From NCBI GenBank assembly GCA_043228905.1, contig JBHGNT010000001.1, positions 36,766,001-36,830,000 on the forward strand: DNA of 64,000 nt, given 5' to 3'. This document shows positions 24,001 to 37,053 of this stretch, one piece after another (positions within the stretch are counted from its first letter, which is position 1; each line of letters starts with the position of its first letter). Source of the DNA: Azolla caroliniana. Taxonomy: Eukaryota; Polypodiophyta. The translations under genes were made by a program, and so were the position numbers. The notes beneath the pieces were generated by a model. That model worked only from the letters and a program-made list of their open reading frames with translations. It made no database searches and was not told the DNA's origin.

Positions 24001-27000
24001 CTGACATTTTAGTGGGTCAATGGGAAGCTACGTCTTGACCATAAGATACCATCAAAGGCCCACATTACTTGGATCCGTGTAGACCTTAGTTGCTATAACA
24101 ACTCACATTGTTGGTAGAATGCAGGATCTTTGGAGCATTTTATGGAAAGCAGTTAATCATGATTTAGTGACAAACATGTCCACATTTTGAGTTGTGGTTT
24201 CTAGCTATATGGGCACAAGATTGATTCACGTAAAGAACAAAACTGAAAACATTGCAAGTGAGGAACGCTAACCTCTGTTTGAAAAGTCCTTCAAAACATG
24301 CCATGATCATAATATAAACTAATTATGCACGCACTATATTTCATGCTCTTCAATGGGCATTCATGCATTTCTCTAAATTATGCACACACTATATTTCATC
24401 CATAACTTGATATGGAATTTCATGTGAAAATATTCTTCTCCTAAGACTTCACATTTCACTTGTAGGTGACATTGGCGTTGAGTTTGGATTTCTAGTTATT
24501 GTAACTAATTATACTAACATGTTTCATGTGCTTCATCGGGCATACATTTTTTAAGATCAAAAGATTGAACTAAAGAAATTTCATCATCCATAACTAGATA
24601 TGGAGTTCCATATGTGGAAATATTCTTCTCTTCTAAGAGTTCATGTTCTGCTTGTTGTAGGTGACATGTGGTGTTGAGCTTGGACTTCTATTTATTGAAA
24701 CTTTGAGGAAGTCTGGTGTGAAATATGATGGGTCAAGTTTAGGTACACATCAGATGTCCTTATACATTCATATAATTCCAGATCATAATTCATCATGTTT
24801 TTTGTTGAGTTTATAAAAACTTTGTTTGCTTGGTGTTTCATTAGGTTTGTAATAAATCATTACATACTTTTGAGAATGATCAACCATAGTTTTTTAATAT
24901 TGAAAATCAGAAGCATGTTTTTATAACTTTCCCTATACATATGTTAAATGATATTATATACTAACATGTTGTGTTATACTTATCAATGACATTGAGTTTC
25001 TCATTTTTCTATCACGTTTTTTGTGGAGTTTGTAAAACTTTGTTTTCTTGGTATTTCATTAGGTTTGTAACAAGTCATGTAACATACTTTTGAGAGTGGT
25101 CAATCAACAGCATGTTTTTATAACTTTCTCTATCTATATGTGTTATATGATATAATATAATTTCGGTATATCATATCTATTTAACTGAGTAATACTTATA
25201 CTAACATGTGGCATTATACTTATCGTAGAATATTCTCCTCTGGAAAATATAAAACTAAATTTCCACAAGTTCCACCTTTGGGGATGCTAACCCCTGATGA
25301 TAACAATTTAGCAAACTTTTTGCAATCTATCATGAACAAATCATGGTTAGCTATGACCAATAGGCCATCAGTCTTCCAACAATTGCCACCAACTTCACTG
25401 GTTAATACCATACAGTGTGGCTGATCTCAATGTGTACCTAATGACCATAAGTATATAGCTCTTTTAAGTTCATACAAGGATGGTGGAAAACATTATATGT
25501 TTAGCAGTAGCCTCTGGAAGATGTGTCTGCGTATGATACTCTATCCAGCCTCATGGGCCCTATCAACAATCAGTGCATGTCACACTATCCCTCTCAGTGC
25601 ATCACATGCTTATTCTGTAGTGTAGTTAACTGTTGTAATATCTGTTTATAGACAAACATTATTCATTGTATGACTATCCCCGTTATGAGGTGGAAGGTGG
25701 GACCTTGGCAGATCCTCATGGACTCTCACTGATTATCAAACACCCTGAAACACCGTGCTCGGTTATTACGAATGCATCTAATAAATATGCTAAAGAGACT
25801 AAGCAGAAATTTAACTTAATTAAGGAAGATTAAGGTTAGAATACAGTCATCCTATCCAACCAAGCGCGGAGATGATAGCAATCCGGGTTCTAGGAGTCTT
25901 GAGGTTCCTAGCATGATCCATGGACCTACCTAAGAAGAGGCTAGAAACATGACCGGTGGGACCCAAAAACAGGGTGTATTCAAATGTGGCTCATGCGTCT
26001 TATTGCTGGGCAGCTCAAATAGTTTCCAAGAGTAGTGCACACACATATCCATGCTGATGCCACCAGAAGAGGCAACATGAATCATGATGAATGGAATGGA
26101 GTGTTACAGCCATAGATTGACACATGCGCGATATTCGTGATATTCTCCATGCGCAATATTCTCAATATTCGAGAATACGAAATGGCCCCAAGAATATTAA
26201 AAAACCATTCGTTTTGCAAAATAAATATAAAAAATTTATTTATTTATTTAAATAAATTTATTTCACCAAAAAAATAACAATTATTCATTAATAGATTATA
26301 GTGTCAAGAGAGTTTGTGAAACTTATTTTAATTAATCAATCAATTAATTAATTTTTAAAATACGAATATTTTTATATTTACTATACAAATCTGATTAGTA
26401 TGAACTTTGAAAATATGATTAGTTTGAAGTACTATTTTTAATGTCAAAATAAAAATATCCATAAAATTTGAGGGAATAAAAAGTGAGAAATTAATGAGCC
26501 TTTAATTTATTATTAAAAAAAAACGAATACTTATAACATATAAGCTATACATTTATTATAAAAATATAGTAGTGTCAAGTCCCCAAGTCCCTCTTTTATT
26601 ATCCCTATTTATTGTCAAGTTCCTGTTTTTTATCCTAGGAAATTAAAAAAGAAAGAGTTTTTTTTTTTTTTTGGGTTAAATGAATACTTGACCACCCATT
26701 CGTATTCGTATTCGTTTGCATTCGAATGGGAAACACGACGAATGCGAATATGTCAATCTATGGTTACAACTATATATGAGATTGAACCTAGCAATCATGC
26801 ATTGGTAAGGTTGATATCTTACATAGCTTTTCAGCCTGAGGTGGTCATAAGCTCTTTGAATGTTGATTGGCCTATCTACAGCTTTTAATTGCATATAAAA
26901 TGCACAGGTATGTATATGCTCATAACATTGGCACAATGACAAGTGTTTTGTGGACAAAGATGTCTAGATTAATCTGGTATAATGTTCTTGAACACATCCT

Positions 27001-30000
27001 CAGACTACGTGACTAGATCTGGCGCGTGGTTTCATTATCTAGAGAGTCGTTAGGCATTTTTAATTCTTGTAAACTGTAAAATTTTGGTAATTGCGTCTCT
27101 TTGATTTTGTTTCAATGTCCTTCAGATTTTTTTGCTAGTGACAATTTGAGTTTTCATTGGTCTTATGTTGGTGTTCATATTTGGCTTCTTGCACATGTGC
27201 TGAACAATGCTGTTTTTCATCCTTTCTATTAGAGAGGATAAAAGGGATTGCAAACAAATTTCCACGAGAAGGTCAACGCCAGATTAATATGGAAAAGTCA
27301 TCCGAAGCTTGTCTTGCTGCAAAAGCTAGAGTGGAGGGTTTTTGCTCATTTATTAAAGCAGCTATCAAGTTATATCTCATTTTCACTTTTTGATTCGGAG
27401 TGATGATATTTTAAGGATAAATATGGTTTGGGCGTCCATTACCAGTATCCTGTAATGGTAGATGATATGATTTGTTTCAATACAATTATTGTAATATCTA
27501 TACTGCTTGATTGGTATACAATGTACATTTATATATTATTAATTGAAATGATATCAAAGTCTTATGGTATGTCATATAATTGTGTCTTATGCTGATCGTG
27601 CATTTGATTGACTTTACAGATGGTCCATTGATTCTGGTGGTCCAAGTAGAGGTTCACAAGAACTTCATGAGCTAATTGCTGAATATATTATGTCCCAAGC
27701 CCCTGAACCGGTAATGAGAACCTCTATTTTCTTGAAAAATGTCTGATGCTGGAAATTGATAATATCAATAAAACTATCTTCTTTCTAATATCAGTGATTG
27801 TACGCTTCTATTTTTGAGGGCACTTGTTTATTTGCATGTTGAGAATATGTTCTTTTATTCATTCTCGAATTGTTTCTTCTGGGATTTTAGATTTTACTTT
27901 GTAATGAATACACTATTCCTTCCGTGTTTTTTCCTTTGAGGACTTATTGTGGAATAATCGATCAAATGCTGAGATTGATCTTATGAAGGGATATCTATTT
28001 GGCACCTTTTAGTAGAAATAAAGTTATTTTAGCCTTATGCCCCTCATTTATTGTCACGATTTAGACTTACTCATCACTAAGGCTGCCTATGAATTCTCTA
28101 GAAAAGTGATAGAAATCTGACTCTTTCGTTATACCATTCGAGTTGGCTACATTTAAAGCTTCTGGATTTTTTTTGACCTGAAAGTTATGAAGTTTTTTTA
28201 TTGAGGACCAATCTGAAGATTATTCAGTAACAAAAACAAATCCACGAATATACATTAAACAATGCATAATTCATCCTCTTTCAGCATGCCAAATACAACT
28301 AAAACACCAGAAATTAGAAGTGAGACAGACACTCCAGACTTTAAACACATACAACATTGAGAATGAGAGTTCGTTAACCATTATCCAAGAGCTTGGTCTT
28401 GGTAAAGTGATAGGGTAATCTCTGGCTAATATAGAGTTTGTGGGCGGAGTCGTATGAAAATTTTAGGAAGCTCAAAATGTGTAGGTTTAAGGATTGTAAT
28501 CCTGGACCAGCATATGTTAACTATTTTGGATTCATTTTTTCATCATGTCTTCGTTGCACAATAAAATAAAGACCAGCGTCAGAGTTTGGGCTACACAGCC
28601 ATACCAGTCAAGTTGTTAAACTATAAAGCTCAAGCTAAACCCCTCTAATAGGATCAATGTGCTCTCATTCTCTTGTACCTTAATTATATATACATTTCAG
28701 TGTCCATCACGAAATGCATATATGGTTAAGGTACAAGAGGATGAGCTAGATTCATTTATTCCTCATCTCTTCATTTATTCCTCATCTCTTCGTTGCACAA
28801 TAAAATACAGACCAGTGTCAGAGTTTCAGCTACACGATCATACCAATGAAGTTGTGAACCTATAGAGCTCAAGATAAACCCCTCTAATACGATCACTGTG
28901 CTTTCAACTGTGAGGTTTTCCATCATGATATATGTATATACAATAAGGTACAAGAGGATGAGAATGGGTGATAAATTGGCTGACTATGCATGATATAAGA
29001 TTTGACACTTAGTCATTACATATATAATTTATTTACATTATTATTTTATTAGTCACATGGAACATATGTGCTAAAATGAACTTTTTTTGCTGCAGGAATT
29101 GGGCAAGGCATCTCTACACTTTGTTCGAAGCAGTAAACCAGACAAGTTTGCGACTGCTTTGATCAGATATGCAGAGGTATTGCCGAAACGTGATATCCTG
29201 ACTTTTGAATGGAGGTAGATAACTAAAAGGGCACACATATGAAGAAGCTAAATGCATGTCCACATTTGCCCTTTTATGCTTGGTCAATGTAAAGGTTCCT
29301 AATCACATGAAAATTAACAGTAAGCACATAATTATGTAAACTCATCAGCAGCATAGGATGCATGGTTACAAATTACGCTTCCAATTAAACAGGAAATTAT
29401 GAAGCAAATTTAGCAAACTAAGGTTCCAATTATCTTAATGAGGACATGTTTGCTAATAATGAAATATTATAATCAGCAAAATTCATTTCTTAGTTACTGC
29501 CAACTAATTTTTGTACCTCACAAATATATGGTTTAATTCTGTAGCTAATATTATTTTCACGTGATTAGGAGTCTATGCTTGGATTACTTACACAGTTAAG
29601 TCTGAAACAAACAAGGGTTTTCTGTCTGAAAAGGAGATGGCATCTCTCTAGATAGAGATGGTTTTCTATCCCTTCCCAAACATAAACAATTTGCACAGCG
29701 TTGTTGTTCAAAAGATAAAGAGAAAACTCGGGCAATAGTAAAAGCCTTCACCCTGAGTTTTTTGAAGGCCAGGCTTTTAGAAGATGAGCTGTAGTCTATA
29801 GTCTGTAGTCTGTAGTCTGTAGTCTGTAATCTGTAATCTGTAATCTGTAATCCATAATCTAAGATTATTAAATGCAAGCTATGATAAGTGCGGAATACTG
29901 CCTAATAGACCACTATCTAGGAGGTGTTCCTCATGAAGAGCACGAGCTAGGAGGATATGCAATCTCTGCCAAAGGGAAGCTGAGACAGAAGATTACTGCA

Positions 30001-31492
30001 CTTCATTTAATATACAACATATTTCAAATAATAAGATCCATGGGTGCTTTAACCATTTGTTCAGAAATAGTTCAGGCTCCTGTCCTAGCTCATGGATTAC
30101 CATGATGAAAAATGCCTGGCAAAATCCCCACAAATAATGAGGTTTAATAGATATGCATCCTGTAAAATCAATTGTCAAAATTTTGACCCCAAGTGAATAA
30201 AAAATATTCCTTTCAATGTGAATACTTACCAAGTCAACTACAATAGATTGATTTTCAGTTATTTTGTAAGATTTTGTTTAATGGGATTAACAATAATATT
30301 TTGTTCTCTCTCGTTTTATTCTTATATTTTGTTAAATGTCCTTTGTAGTCTGAGCCAGATGCAGCCGATTTGGCTGTAGCACAAGGTGTACTCCTGTAAG
30401 AAATCAGGCTTATGACGTTTTTATTATTCAATTATGATATGTATTTATCACATCATGCAAAATGTTGTCAAATGCGAAGATTTGTCAATACTGCTAAGAA
30501 TCTGTCTGTCTAAACTGAATTGACAAATTAGGTATTTATCTTTGGGGAATCTACGAGATGCTAATCGCTTGGTGAATGAAGTGGAAAAAGGGCTCGATAA
30601 ACACCACCTTGCTACGCCTCTCATGCAGTTTGTAAAGTATCTTCTGCTCACGTAAGTAGGTTCATGGTTGTAGATGGTCAAATATATATGCATATGCATA
30701 CATTCCCCAGAGTCCATTCTGAATGTGAAACTGTGGTGTAGACTCCAGAGAGATGCATTGCCTCTGTTCCGCATGCTTCGAGAGAAATACAAAAGCTACA
30801 TCGCAAGAGATGAGTCATTGAGTGAGGTATTTTCTTAACATTTTGGGTGGAAGAAACATCCATATGTACATCTTAATATGTGGGAATATATGCATATATG
30901 AAATTTGTTCTACATATAAATATATATAATATAGATAGATTGGCATCTCAGTGCACTTTTATTCATAATACCCTGCATCCATAGTATATATATGCATATA
31001 CACATCTATATACATACATGTGCCTATACATACAAGTAGCAACGTTTTGTTAAAAACATGTATATTTACTACATGATTTTGAAAATTCCTTTCTGAAAAT
31101 TGGCAGTACCTAGATGCTATTGCTGAGAGATTTTATGGCGTCCAACATAAAAATGGGCTACAACGAATGCTTGGGGATTTCATGAAGGTATGGTCTCAGT
31201 TTCTTTGCCCTGAAGCTGCACATCCCAACAGTTACTCACAAGCTGAAATTTGTGTACGTGTCTGAAGTGTTCACATAAATATATGGCTTCCATCATGTAG
31301 ATACTAAATTCAACTATCTTCCTACGTTTCACATTTGGATATCCTTGTAATGGTTTTGCATTTTTAAAACCGTTTGTGTTGGTTATCCTCATATTTTCTT
31401 TAAGATGATTTTATTTGGAGTACTTTGATCCTGTCTTACTTTGTGCTTTTTGTTGTGTACAACAGCAAATGTTTGTTGCTGGTCCAAACTAG
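21014..31492 (+). CDS. GET4: GET4, tail-anchored protein targeting factor, 12 exons
   Basis: GET4 is a cytosolic alpha-helical TPR-like scaffold. With a GET5/UBL4-type partner it bridges SGT2 chaperones to the ATPase GET3, which delivers tail-anchored membrane proteins to the ER. Exons: 21014-21049, 22629-22708, 22890-22968, 24661-24742, 27233-27368, 27620-27710, 29096-29176, 30349-30395, 30532-30651, 30742-30826, 31107-31187, 31466-31492. The phases join to 314 codons (Arabidopsis GET4 is about 320). Family signatures: GNYYEAQQMYKTIYARY (24-40), TCGVELGLLFIETL (67-80), RVEGFCSFIKAAIKW near 125-139, LHFVRSSKPDKFA, LYLSLGNLRDANRLV, LLLTLQRDALPLFRMLREKY and ERFYGVQ..NGLQRMLGDF. The start ATG follows an A-rich leader and gives MKGEGAGAGTAK. 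Intron 2 uses a GC donor (AAG|GCAATT); all others are GT-AG. Introns are expanded by repeats. The gene looks intact. Confidence 0.94.
24395..24700 (+). repeat. Tandem duplication carrying a decayed copy of GET4 exon 4
   Basis: The sequence before and at the start of exon 4 is present twice. At about 24395-24500 TCCATAACTTGATATGGA leads to TTGTAG-like acceptor GTAG and GTGACATTGGCGTTGAG. At 24590-24700 the functional copy reads TCCATAACTAGATATGGA to GTGACATGTGGTGTTGAG. The upstream copy keeps about 40 bp of exon-like sequence including a plausible AG acceptor, but differs in frame and lacks the exon's 3' half, so it is a pseudo-exon. Confidence 0.75.
24799..25165. repeat. Tandem duplication in GET4 intron 4
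   Basis: Two copies about 217 bp apart share a run containing TTCATTAGGTTTGTAA, ACATACTTTTGAGA and CATGTTTTTATAACTTTC in the same order. Divergence is roughly 15 percent by eye. Non-coding. Confidence 0.65.
26110..26763. mobile_element. MITE-like element in GET4 intron 4
   Basis: A 654-bp AT-rich block begins CCATAGATTGACACATGCG and ends CGCATATGTCAATCTATGG-like (plus strand: GCGAATATGTCAATCTATGG). This gives terminal inverted repeats of at least 13 perfect bases (CCATAGATTGACA). The flanks are TTACAG and TTACAA, a possible 5-bp TTACA target duplication. There is no transposase ORF, so it would be non-autonomous. The superfamily cannot be assigned from this alone. Confidence 0.6.
28549..28905. 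repeat. Tandem duplication in GET4 intron 6
   Basis: A run starting TCGTTGCACAATAAAATA and including GTCAGAGTTT, CATACCA and TAAACCCCTCTAATA occurs at about 28549-28690 and again at about 28788-28905. A shared GGTACAAGAGGATGAG lies at 28729 and 28947. The unit is about 239 bp. CTCATCTCTTC is also locally doubled near 28760-28790. Confidence 0.7.
29791..29860. repeat. Heptamer tandem repeat in GET4 intron 7
   Basis: Ten consecutive 7-bp units of the form GTAGTCT drifting to GTAATCT. On the minus strand this reads as a repeated AGATTAC/AGACTAC. It creates spurious repetitive short ORFs but codes for nothing recognizable. Confidence 0.85.
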
Positions 31493-34400
31493 TAGGGAAA
31501 CTCTAAGAGAAAATCCAGTATCCCACGAAGTTCAACTTATTCACATGGTAACAGGGATCGAAGTACACTGTTTTACAATGTCATCCTTTCCATAACATTA
31601 TCCCTGTTTTCTTTATGATCAGTGTAAAAGTCTTGTGGAATAGATTGTAGACTCATGGGCTGAAGATGTTGCTTTATTGTTAAATTGCTGCATTAGTATT
31701 TTTCATTTCTTGTATACCTTGTTTATGAGGTAATATTGCATTCTTCGGAAGCATTCTATGCAATGGCATTGCTGTCAGAAGCTTTCCGTGCTTTCTTTTC
31801 ATGAAATTTGTTTAGGGTTTTTACAAAAGGTAATCTGATGTCTTTTGTTTCCAATGTGAATTTTCACAAATAGTATTATCAAGCAATTAGTATTATTGGA
31901 TTTGCTCTATTAGATTATTGTTAAATGGGATTGATTGTCTAGTTAAGTGTTCTGATATATAGTGACTTACATCTTCAGTGTAGCGCAAAACAAATTGTTT
32001 CTCACCAAACATTCTTTATTGAATAAAACTCTAATTAATATAGGACATGACCAATGTTCCCAGAAATCTGTTGACCCTGTTTTTGCCTTTTGCTTATATG
32101 GGATGCAGGTACAAATTCTTGTCTATAAGTGTCTATTATAATTGATAAAGAAATTCCCAGCAATAAAAGGAGATATAAGCAAATTGTAACAGCGAGTCCT
32201 GGATTTGACTAACATATAATGTAATTCAACCTACAAATACATATTTGTAGCTTAAAAGAATTGGATTTAACTAACATTTAGTGCAATTCAAACTACAAAT
32301 ACATACAAACCTGAGGTGGAACTACCAGCCCCCACATTGGCTGTTTCCAACGCACCTCCCACCCTCCCTCTGTTGAAGGCCAGAGGATCGGGCACATGCT
32401 GGTTGGTGATGATTGCCACTAGTTTATAGCTCTAGCCTCTAGGTACCGACATACATTAAGTAGGAAGTGGGAGAGGATACGTACGTAGTCTCATATTTTT
32501 GAATTCAGTTGGGGGGTGATTCAACGATTTATATATAAGACACATTGTATAGTCATTTGTAGATCATGCCATTTAAATACATATGAGATAAGGAGTTATT
32601 CACCAATTCCCAACACCACACCATTCACGTATTAGATGTTCCTTTCCATGGACTAAATATTCTACTTCTCATTCTTTTCAAATTTATAGCATTACAACTT
32701 TAATCTTTATTATCAGCCTCTTCTTGATAATTGTTATTAACGTGATATCTTTTAGCTTAACAAAATACTAACTAGGTCAAAATGTGTGTACCCAAGCCAA
32801 GTAAGGCGTTCTTAAATTGGTTCATGTGGAATGCACCAAATAGGGAAAATAAATTTCCTAAGTGCATGTCAAGTAGGCCAAGGGTATCATATTATAGAAC
32901 AAGAGTTCAATGTCAGGCTATTATGTAATCATGTAATTGAAATGTACGGTAAGGATCATGGATGTCATTGATTTACTAGAGCTAAGTTGCTAACCTTAAC
33001 TTTATAGTTAGATCTACGTAATTAAAGGACGCTTGATGGGCAAGATGTTATTACTCCAAGTTACAAAAATATAAGCATAATTTGTGGAAATACTTTTTCA
33101 ATTAATGAGGATAAGGCAATAACTTTAATAGAAAGTGATGTAAGTAAACAAAACCTTTATACATGTACAAGTCTTAGTGGGCCACTGCCAACTAGCAACA
33201 GTCCTAAAATCCATTACCTATTGCCGTATATGTTGTACAAAAACAAAACGCCGTATATATGCAGAGTACCATAAGATGGCATTTATGACTGCTCAAACAG
33301 TAACTTTATTGTACACTATTGAATTGTCAAAGCCTTTTTTGTTATCAAAATATTGAAAGATGATGGGAGAGCCTCTTTTCTTTGCATGGAGTAGACAGGG
33401 ATAAATAATGGTAGATTCAAGGGTACGACATTGGCCACGAAAGTGGTTTTCTTCCAACCAGAAAATGCTTTAGAATTTCATGTTTTCATCAAAGTAAGAA
33501 GCATTCATCTAAAATTTATAGTCATTTATAAAACAAAAGGATGTGGTTTTCTTCAACCTAAAGCCCATCTATCGCACATCTTTATTAGACCATAACATGG
33601 TGAGTTGAAATCACAAGTCTTCCTAGTCTCCACTAGACAAGCTTGTCAATTGAGGTACAATATTTCGGGCAATTGTGCATGGCTCACCCATCATATATCT
33701 ACATTCTACAAGGCAGGCAGATTTACACACAGCTTGCCTTTAAAGTATAACCTTGGAGGACAAGCAATTCTGGTTTAGGCTGAGCTTTAGTGATAATTGC
33801 TAAACATTTTGAATGTTCCATTTCAATACCTCACTCATCTCTCCTTGTTCTACAGTACTGCTAAGAAGTCAGCACTGTTCCATGTGACGATGATACAAGC
33901 AAGACTACTTGCAAAAAAAGGTATTAGCTTGCAACTAACTGCAGAACATGGAGAGTTCTAGATATACCAATTTCTAACATAACCATACCTATGCTTTATA
34001 TTTATGCACCTGTTTTGAGAAATCGAAATACTTTGCGTGAATCATTATTTAACTCCCACGATTTCTTTCGTATGTGGACATATGTAAATGTAGACAAATA
34101 CCAGTTGAGAAAAAAGAGACTCCTCAATGCTCATTTGCTCTAGTAAAGTAAAAAGAGCAAAAGCTTTTTGGCTTGTGATATTAATGTGCAAACACGTGGA
34201 TGTGCACATATGAATCTAAGTTATTACTCGTGTTGCATAATGCCATACATACATAACATGCATAAATATACGCATGTACATCTTTTTAGAATGTTTTAGC
34301 CATTTTGCAGATTGCAATTTGCCACGTATGTACATCTTTTTAGAATGTTTTAGCCATTTTGCAGATTGCAATTTGCCATACGTATGTAATACAATCCAAG

Positions 34401-34932
34401 GTGTTGACAATATTACCCACTCAGTCTTTCTTTAAATTGATCATACATGTGGTTGATGATAACATCGTCGCTCTCTGCTTCTGCAATTAAGTAAAACACA
34501 GCTTAATCAACAAGAACCAGTTGATTATGAGATTGAAGAATATGAGGTTAATGGGGAGCTATTATAAATAACTCAGCACAAAAGGGGGCTCGTTTAGATG
34601 ACTGGCAACAATAGAATATATACATCTAACTTAAAACCAAACATATTCTCACATACTCCATCTATCTGAGCTTCAAATCCGTAAGGTAGATTTTGCCAGA
34701 AAGGAAGCAAAATTATTTATTCAAGGGGAAACTCAAAAACTAGAAAACAATAGATTACAAACTTCGAAGTGTATGAACATCAGATCTGATCTTCAGAAGA
34801 ACCCAAGAACAGACTCGTAAGTTGTAACAACGTATCCTCCCATAGTTCCCAGCAATGCACATTAAGTTGTAGTAGTAGTAGAAGAAGAAATATAAACCCT
34901 CAACGAAGGCTAACAAAAACAGAATACTTTGC
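31493..34932. other. Tail-to-tail spacer between GET4 and the CBSX5-like gene
   Basis: The spacer contains the 3' UTRs of two convergent genes. An AATAAA lies near 32021, possibly too far from GET4 to be its main signal. A small imperfect tandem repeat is at about 32195-32305. A perfect 54-bp tandem duplication lies at 34271-34378 (units beginning at 34271 and 34325). No coding sequence recognized. Confidence 0.5.
34271..34378. repeat. 54-bp tandem duplication
   Basis: Two adjacent, nearly identical units starting CGCATGTACATC and CGTATGTACATC. The high identity suggests a recent slippage or unequal-exchange event. Confidence 0.85.
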
Positions 34933-37053
34933 TTAATATGACTCGTTGATGTGATTCAATAAAACACCAATAATATCTGCAAAGGTTACAATCCCAACAA
35001 GCACATCATCTTCATTTGTAACCCATACATAGTTCTCTCGATGGGCAAGAGCTTGCATTATGACAGCGATCAGAGAGCTTCTAGGGCGACAACATATAGG
35101 ACCACTGCGGCATTTAGGTGAATAGTTCATCCTCAGATTACTACTGTGAGACAAATGGCACTTACTTGAAAGCTCGTGTGGTGCTGTGGGGCTCTCTGGC
35201 TCATCATCGCAGTCGTTATCGCTAGAAAATGAGGAATCTTCCCACATATCCAGATCATGAAGTATCTGACTCGCACCTCTGACCTTCAATAGAGGCTCTT
35301 GCAAATTCTGGCAGTAATGTTCCGACCTCCCTGCGGTTAGCTCAAGCTTCTTGCAGAGCCTGATGCACATGGATTCGATGAAATCCATGGATTGATTCCG
35401 AAAGTCTTGTGTATAAGAAACAAATTCTCCCACAGGTAGAGTGGCAAGAGCAAGAGCCGCAGTTTCATCGCACATATGCAATGTTGAGGATGAGATCTCT
35501 CCAATCAACTTGGCGCCATCTTTATTCAAAAAGTTAACAACTGCAACTGCAGTGAATCTATGACAAGCTTCCTTGATGATCCCAAGGGCCTTAGAAGCTT
35601 CTTCATCCACATTCACCATCAAAATATCGGTTGTTATGAGTCCTAGATCCCGGATAGTCATGATCAGCAAGGGTGAGAAGGTTCCTATGTACCCGAGCAA
35701 GAATCGCATAACATCCTCGTGAGTTAGCCAGCAGTGGTCAATCCCCTGATGGCTTTTGGACGTCAGGGGTTTCCCTGCAATAGCCATATGCGTCTGCGTC
35801 TGCGTCATAGAATGCTGCTTGTCAGAGCTATGGATGACATTATCCTTTAATGTGGCACTGATCGGCACAACCAGGTTCTGTGCACCATCAGCAATGGCGT
35901 CTAATGCTTCTAGCAAACTGAAAGAAAAAAGCAAGACGAAACGCAAACCTTTATTGCTGTTTCACCGGATCACTCTATTTGAAAGCAAACAAGATATAAA
36001 GATGGCTTTGAATGTTTCGAAAGCATAGGGTTTTAACAATAGACTTAGGGTGGTAGTACCAGGGATGGAGAAGAAAATAGTTCTTTCATTAGGCAAATGT
36101 TCACGGGAGACCTACGAGGGTTTTCTACACACACAACACACGAGAAAGATGAGGAACGAGAGAACGTAGATCAAGGCGCTAGAGAAACTGTACTGTTTTC
36201 TTTAGTATGTAGAGATGTTTCTCTTAGCGCAAGACAGGACGATGAAACAAAGGAAGGAAGGATGGATGAATGGATGGATGGAGGGACAGAGAAACAGGCG
36301 AAAGATAAAAGCGAAACGTTTAGAAGAGACAGCGAGACATCACAACAAGGAAATGGAAATGGAAATGGAGAAGATTTCGGTTTGATTGTTTCGCCAGGAA
36401 CATTACATGCAAGGGATGCTAACTGGGAACTGTCTATCAGTTTATCGAGAGTCCTCTGGGTTTTAGAAAAGTGCATTTCCAGAAAATAATCGAAGGGGAA
36501 ATCACTCTGAAATAGAATTTATTACTCATCGTGAAGCATTTGATGAGAATATTCTAGGGTAGGGTTTCAGATCAGTAATTAAGGCTTGGAAACAGAAAGT
36601 TGTGTACCTCGCCGTAGGATCCAAATGCTGAACAACACGAGATGGGCGTTCTTCTTCGAGCAAAACGGTAATGGGAGCTTCAAGAGCTACAGCAAGATTT
36701 CGCAAACTCTTCTCGGAAGCCAGGTAGCATACGAGACGAAGCATACATATCTTCCCAATGCAGCGACACGTCTGTGGTCCGTAATGGAGGCTAGAATGGA
36801 GAGGGAAGTGGATCGAGGCCGAGGAAGCAAGGCTATTATTATGAATACTACTGTCAGAGATCTTGGAGATGGTGGCGGAGGTTGAGCTGAGATTGGGCTT
36901 AGGGCAGCTCCAAATACTAATCTCTGAGAGTTGTGGCCGGAGCTTCAGTGAGACGAGGGCGTCGCGAACAGAAGCAGAAGAAGGAAGCCAGAAGAGAGGT
37001 GGCTTTCCCAGTGTGAGGTCGCAAACCTCATGAGAGAGCAGGGCAATGGCCAT
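34933..37053 (-). CDS. CBSX5: CBS domain-containing protein, CBSX5-like, 2 exons
   Basis: Exon 1 is 36608-37053 and exon 2 is 34933-35917, separated by a 690-bp GT-AG intron (AG|GTACAC ... TTTCAG|T). Together they give 476 codons, against about 390 for Arabidopsis CBSX5. The N-terminus MAIALLSHEVCDLTLGKPPL matches the family start. CBS signatures include CIGKICMLRLVCYL, LEALDAIADGAQNLVVPI across the splice junction, CWLTHEDVMRFLLGYIGTFSPL, KLIGEIS with CDETAALALATLPVGEFVSY, and a C-terminal repeat RSSLIAVIMQALAHRENYVW followed by VGIVTFADIIGVL. CBS pairs bind adenosine nucleotides and act as energy sensors; the precise role of CBSX5 in plants is not settled. The extra length lies in low-complexity Ser/Asp/Glu-rich linkers near residues 55-80 and 370-410. 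No transmembrane segment is evident. CBSX6 is the alternative name for close relatives. Confidence 0.9.

Noticed and set aside
25206-25424. 72-codon ORF in GET4 intron 4
   Set aside because: Fairly normal amino-acid composition, but no recognizable family, and GET4 splices across it in phase. An additional exon is not needed for the family alignment.
36097-36489. 130-codon ORF within the CBSX5-like intron
   Set aside because: It lies wholly in the 690-bp intron, has low-complexity charged composition and no homology I recognize.
36526-36607. Extension of CBSX5 exon 1 past the donor (ORF runs to 36526)
   Set aside because: The donor at 36607 joins in phase to conserved CBS sequence. The extension is intron translation.
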